In this document: positions 6,837 to 8,338 of the stretch, piece after piece
Layout of the letters: each line of letters starts with the position of its first letter
Numbering within the stretch: the first letter of the stretch is position 1
Assembly (NCBI GenBank): GCA_016839905.1
Contig: JAEOTJ010000093.1
Location: forward strand, 1 to 8,338
DNA: 8,338 nt
Direction of reading: 5' to 3'
From: Promethearchaeota archaeon
GTDB taxonomy: Archaea; Asgardarchaeota; Lokiarchaeia; Sigynarchaeales; SOKP01
The notes under the pieces: model-generated
What the model saw: the letters and a program-made list of their open reading frames with translations, nothing else
Database searches by the model: none
What the model was told of the DNA's origin: nothing
Translations under genes and position numbers: made by a program

Positions 6837-8338
6837 TTATTTTTCTCTCTCGATATCTTCAAAACTTAAATTCTTTTGCTTTATCTTGGTCATTTCATCA
6901 ATTAAGGCCGTTCTTTCATCAGGTGTCAATGCTAATATGTCTTTAACATAATCATCTAATTCATCACCTGAGAGGTTTAATTTCTCAATTTTATCCCAAT
7001 CTTCTTTTGATAATGTTGTAATGTTAATTGTTTCTAATTGGTCAATATTATCTAAAATATTTTCAGTTTCAAACAATTTTATTATGTTTTTATTAGTTAT
7101 GAATGCACCTAATGATTTTCCATTTTCTTGGAAAATACCTAGATTTTGAGAAGCTTCTGTTATTTTGACACCTTCAGTTTTAACCGGTGTGCTGCATATC
7201 CAACATCCTTCATTTTTCAGTTGTAAAGTTCTCGCACAATTCAAACAATACTTGGCATGACATTTTGGACAAACATAACTGATACCTTCAATAGTTCCTT
7301 TATGAACCACGCATGAATCGAGCTTCTCTTGAATAGCCATCTCCTTTTCAGTTCTTTCAATTTCCCTTAATCTTTCGGCCTCTAATTCTGCACTGGTTCC
7401 AACCTGTACCTTTTTCTCCACTATTTTCTTTTTAGAGGCTTTCTTAGGAATTATAATTTTCCTCTCTTCCACTATTGCCCCTGGAGGGACTTTTTCTAAA
7501 AATGCCTCTGTGGTATCAATAGTTTCTTGAGGCCTCCACGTTCTCCTCAGTAATTCCTCCCTTTTCTTCTGAGCTTGTTCTTTTGAATCTATAATATCAC
7601 CCAGCCTTTTTACCTTCTTTGACACGCCCTCTTTCTTTTTCTTCTTTTTGGTCGTGATGATGTAAGCTGTTGGAACTGCCACTCCAACGACACTCAGAAT
7701 GATGATGAATAGCATATTATCCACGAGAAAGAGCCAAAGCCAATTTGGCTCCCGACCTGAAATCTCTGCCAAGCAGAATACCGAGAAATCCGTGGTAGAG
7801 AATTCGATGTAGTGCTGTTCAGTATTGATCATAATGTCAATATCTTTCCATAGCCAAATTGCTTTACCAATGTCAAATATATATTTAAGCACTCGTAGAT
7901 CTTGCGGATCTCGTACTTGGCTTGGATCGTAATAGAACCTTACCGTGGCACTGCTCACGATGCCATCATCTTCTTGCATATTAAAATTAAAAATCGTGAT
8001 GTTGTAGAAATAATGCGCTTGGAAAGTGGCCCCAATGCCTATACCCACCAAGTTTGAACTAGTCCTGTCAAGATCAATGTATCCTGGAGCATTAGTCTCA
8101 ATGTCAAGTTGAAGCCCTAACGTGCTTATGCGTTCAATTGTCATTGGATCTCCAGCCTGTATGAAAATGAGTTCTAAATCCGTGGTAAAGTATCTTATAT
8201 CTGATGCAAGCATCATTCCTGAAGTAGTATTTCCAAATACTTGAATGGAATGGGAGCCATCAGAAGGCATTGGGATTGTTGTATTTCCTAAAATGGTCTT
8301 ATTTGCTTGCCCATCCAAGGAATATCCTTGCCAATTCA
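6837..8338 (-). CDS. Single-pass surface protein with cytoplasmic RING/B-box-like zinc finger (N-terminus outside window)
   Basis: The frame is open to the right edge, so the N-terminus and any signal peptide are missing; about 500 residues are visible. In order (numbering from the in-frame TTG at 8318) they are: an extracellular segment NWQGYSLDGQANKT (from just before residue 1) to DGSHSIQVFGNTT, a motif common in archaeal surface proteins. Next is a beta-rich domain (about 40-185) ending in YIEFSTTDFSVFCLA, like PGF-pre-PGF-type archaeal domains. A membrane helix (about 195-222) comes next, then six lysines as stop-transfer. A basic, then charged helical linker (230-335) leads to a zinc finger with Cys336, His339, Cys350, Cys353, Cys358, Cys361, Cys372 and Cys375, followed by an acidic helical tail (to 493). 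Such proteins are typical of Asgard archaea and described as B-box/RING-like, but no E3 or signalling function is shown. Its outside-in topology and the co-transcribed winged-helix protein suggest sensing. The 5' part is much richer in G+C than the rest of the window. Confidence 0.82.
   Translation of the reverse strand, partial: NWQGYSLDGQANKTILGNTTIPMPSDGSHSIQVFGNTTSGMMLASDIRYFTTDLELIFIQAGDPMTIERISTLGLQLDIETNAPGYIDLDRTSSNLVGIGIGATFQAHYFYNITIFNFNMQEDDGIVSSATVRFYYDPSQVRDPQDLRVLKYIFDIGKAIWLWKDIDIMINTEQHYIEFSTTDFSVFCLAEISGREPNWLWLFLVDNMLFIIILSVVGVAVPTAYIITTKKKKKKEGVSKKVKRLGDIIDSKEQAQKKREELLRRTWRPQETIDTTEAFLEKVPPGAIVEERKIIIPKKASKKKIVEKKVQVGTSAELEAERLREIERTEKEMAIQEKLDSCVVHKGTIEGISYVCPKCHAKYCLNCARTLQLKNEGCWICSTPVKTEGVKITEASQNLGIFQENGKSLGAFITNKNIIKLFETENILDNIDQLETINITTLSKEDWDKIEKLNLSGDELDDYVKDILALTPDERTALIDEMTKIKQKNLSFEDIEREK

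Noticed and set aside
6860..6862. TTG start for the winged-helix gene overlapping the surface-protein gene
   Set aside because: The ATG ten codons later gives a tidy 4-nt gap after the upstream stop, and the extra residues only translate the end of the other gene in a second frame.
1..8338. tRNA, rRNA, CRISPR array, insertion sequence or integrase
   Set aside because: No cloverleaf or T-loop motif, no regularly spaced repeats and no transposase or recombinase motifs were seen on either strand.

Overview
The window is AT-rich and protein-dense. It looks like archaeal chromosome, most probably from an Asgard (Lokiarchaeia-like) archaeon. The main clue is the right-hand gene: a surface protein carrying the 'GYSLDGQ.N.T' type extracellular motif common in archaeal surface proteins, one membrane helix, a poly-lysine stop-transfer and a cytoplasmic eight-ligand zinc finger. 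Such membrane-anchored B-box/RING-like proteins are frequent in Asgard genomes. Further support comes from the neighbouring multi-winged-helix regulator, the near-absence of Shine-Dalgarno sites and the strong A/T bias. The lineage is an inference; there is no rRNA or marker gene here.

Left to centre (1-5881) is a glycan-assembly locus in two convergent arms. The plus-strand arm has the C-terminal part of a GT4 glycosyltransferase (cut by the window edge) and a complete GT4-like glycosyltransferase. The minus-strand arm, in transcription order, has a HAD-IIA (NagD-like) phosphatase, a membrane GT2 glycosyltransferase, an extended-SDR nucleotide-sugar epimerase/dehydratase with an inserted four-cysteine zinc ribbon, and a class I SAM methyltransferase. 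The gaps in this arm are 28 to 74 nt, so it reads as one operon, possibly with an internal promoter before the methyltransferase. Together these genes can make a nucleotide-sugar, transfer sugars to a lipid or protein acceptor at the membrane, and methylate the product. A decorated surface polysaccharide or an N-glycan is the simplest reading.

A 309-bp non-coding gap (5882-6190) separates this locus from a second minus-strand pair (6191-8338). The surface/zinc-finger protein is cut by the right edge, and 4 nt after its stop comes a three-module winged-helix protein. The pairing suggests a membrane-to-DNA signalling unit, but this is not proven. Base composition changes sharply: the extracellular part of the zinc-finger protein is far richer in G+C than the glycan genes.

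I see no rRNA, tRNA, CRISPR array, insertion sequence or integrase. The points most worth a second look are the surface-protein/regulator pair, the zinc ribbon inside the SDR, long homopolymer tracts inside two coding regions, and the composition break.
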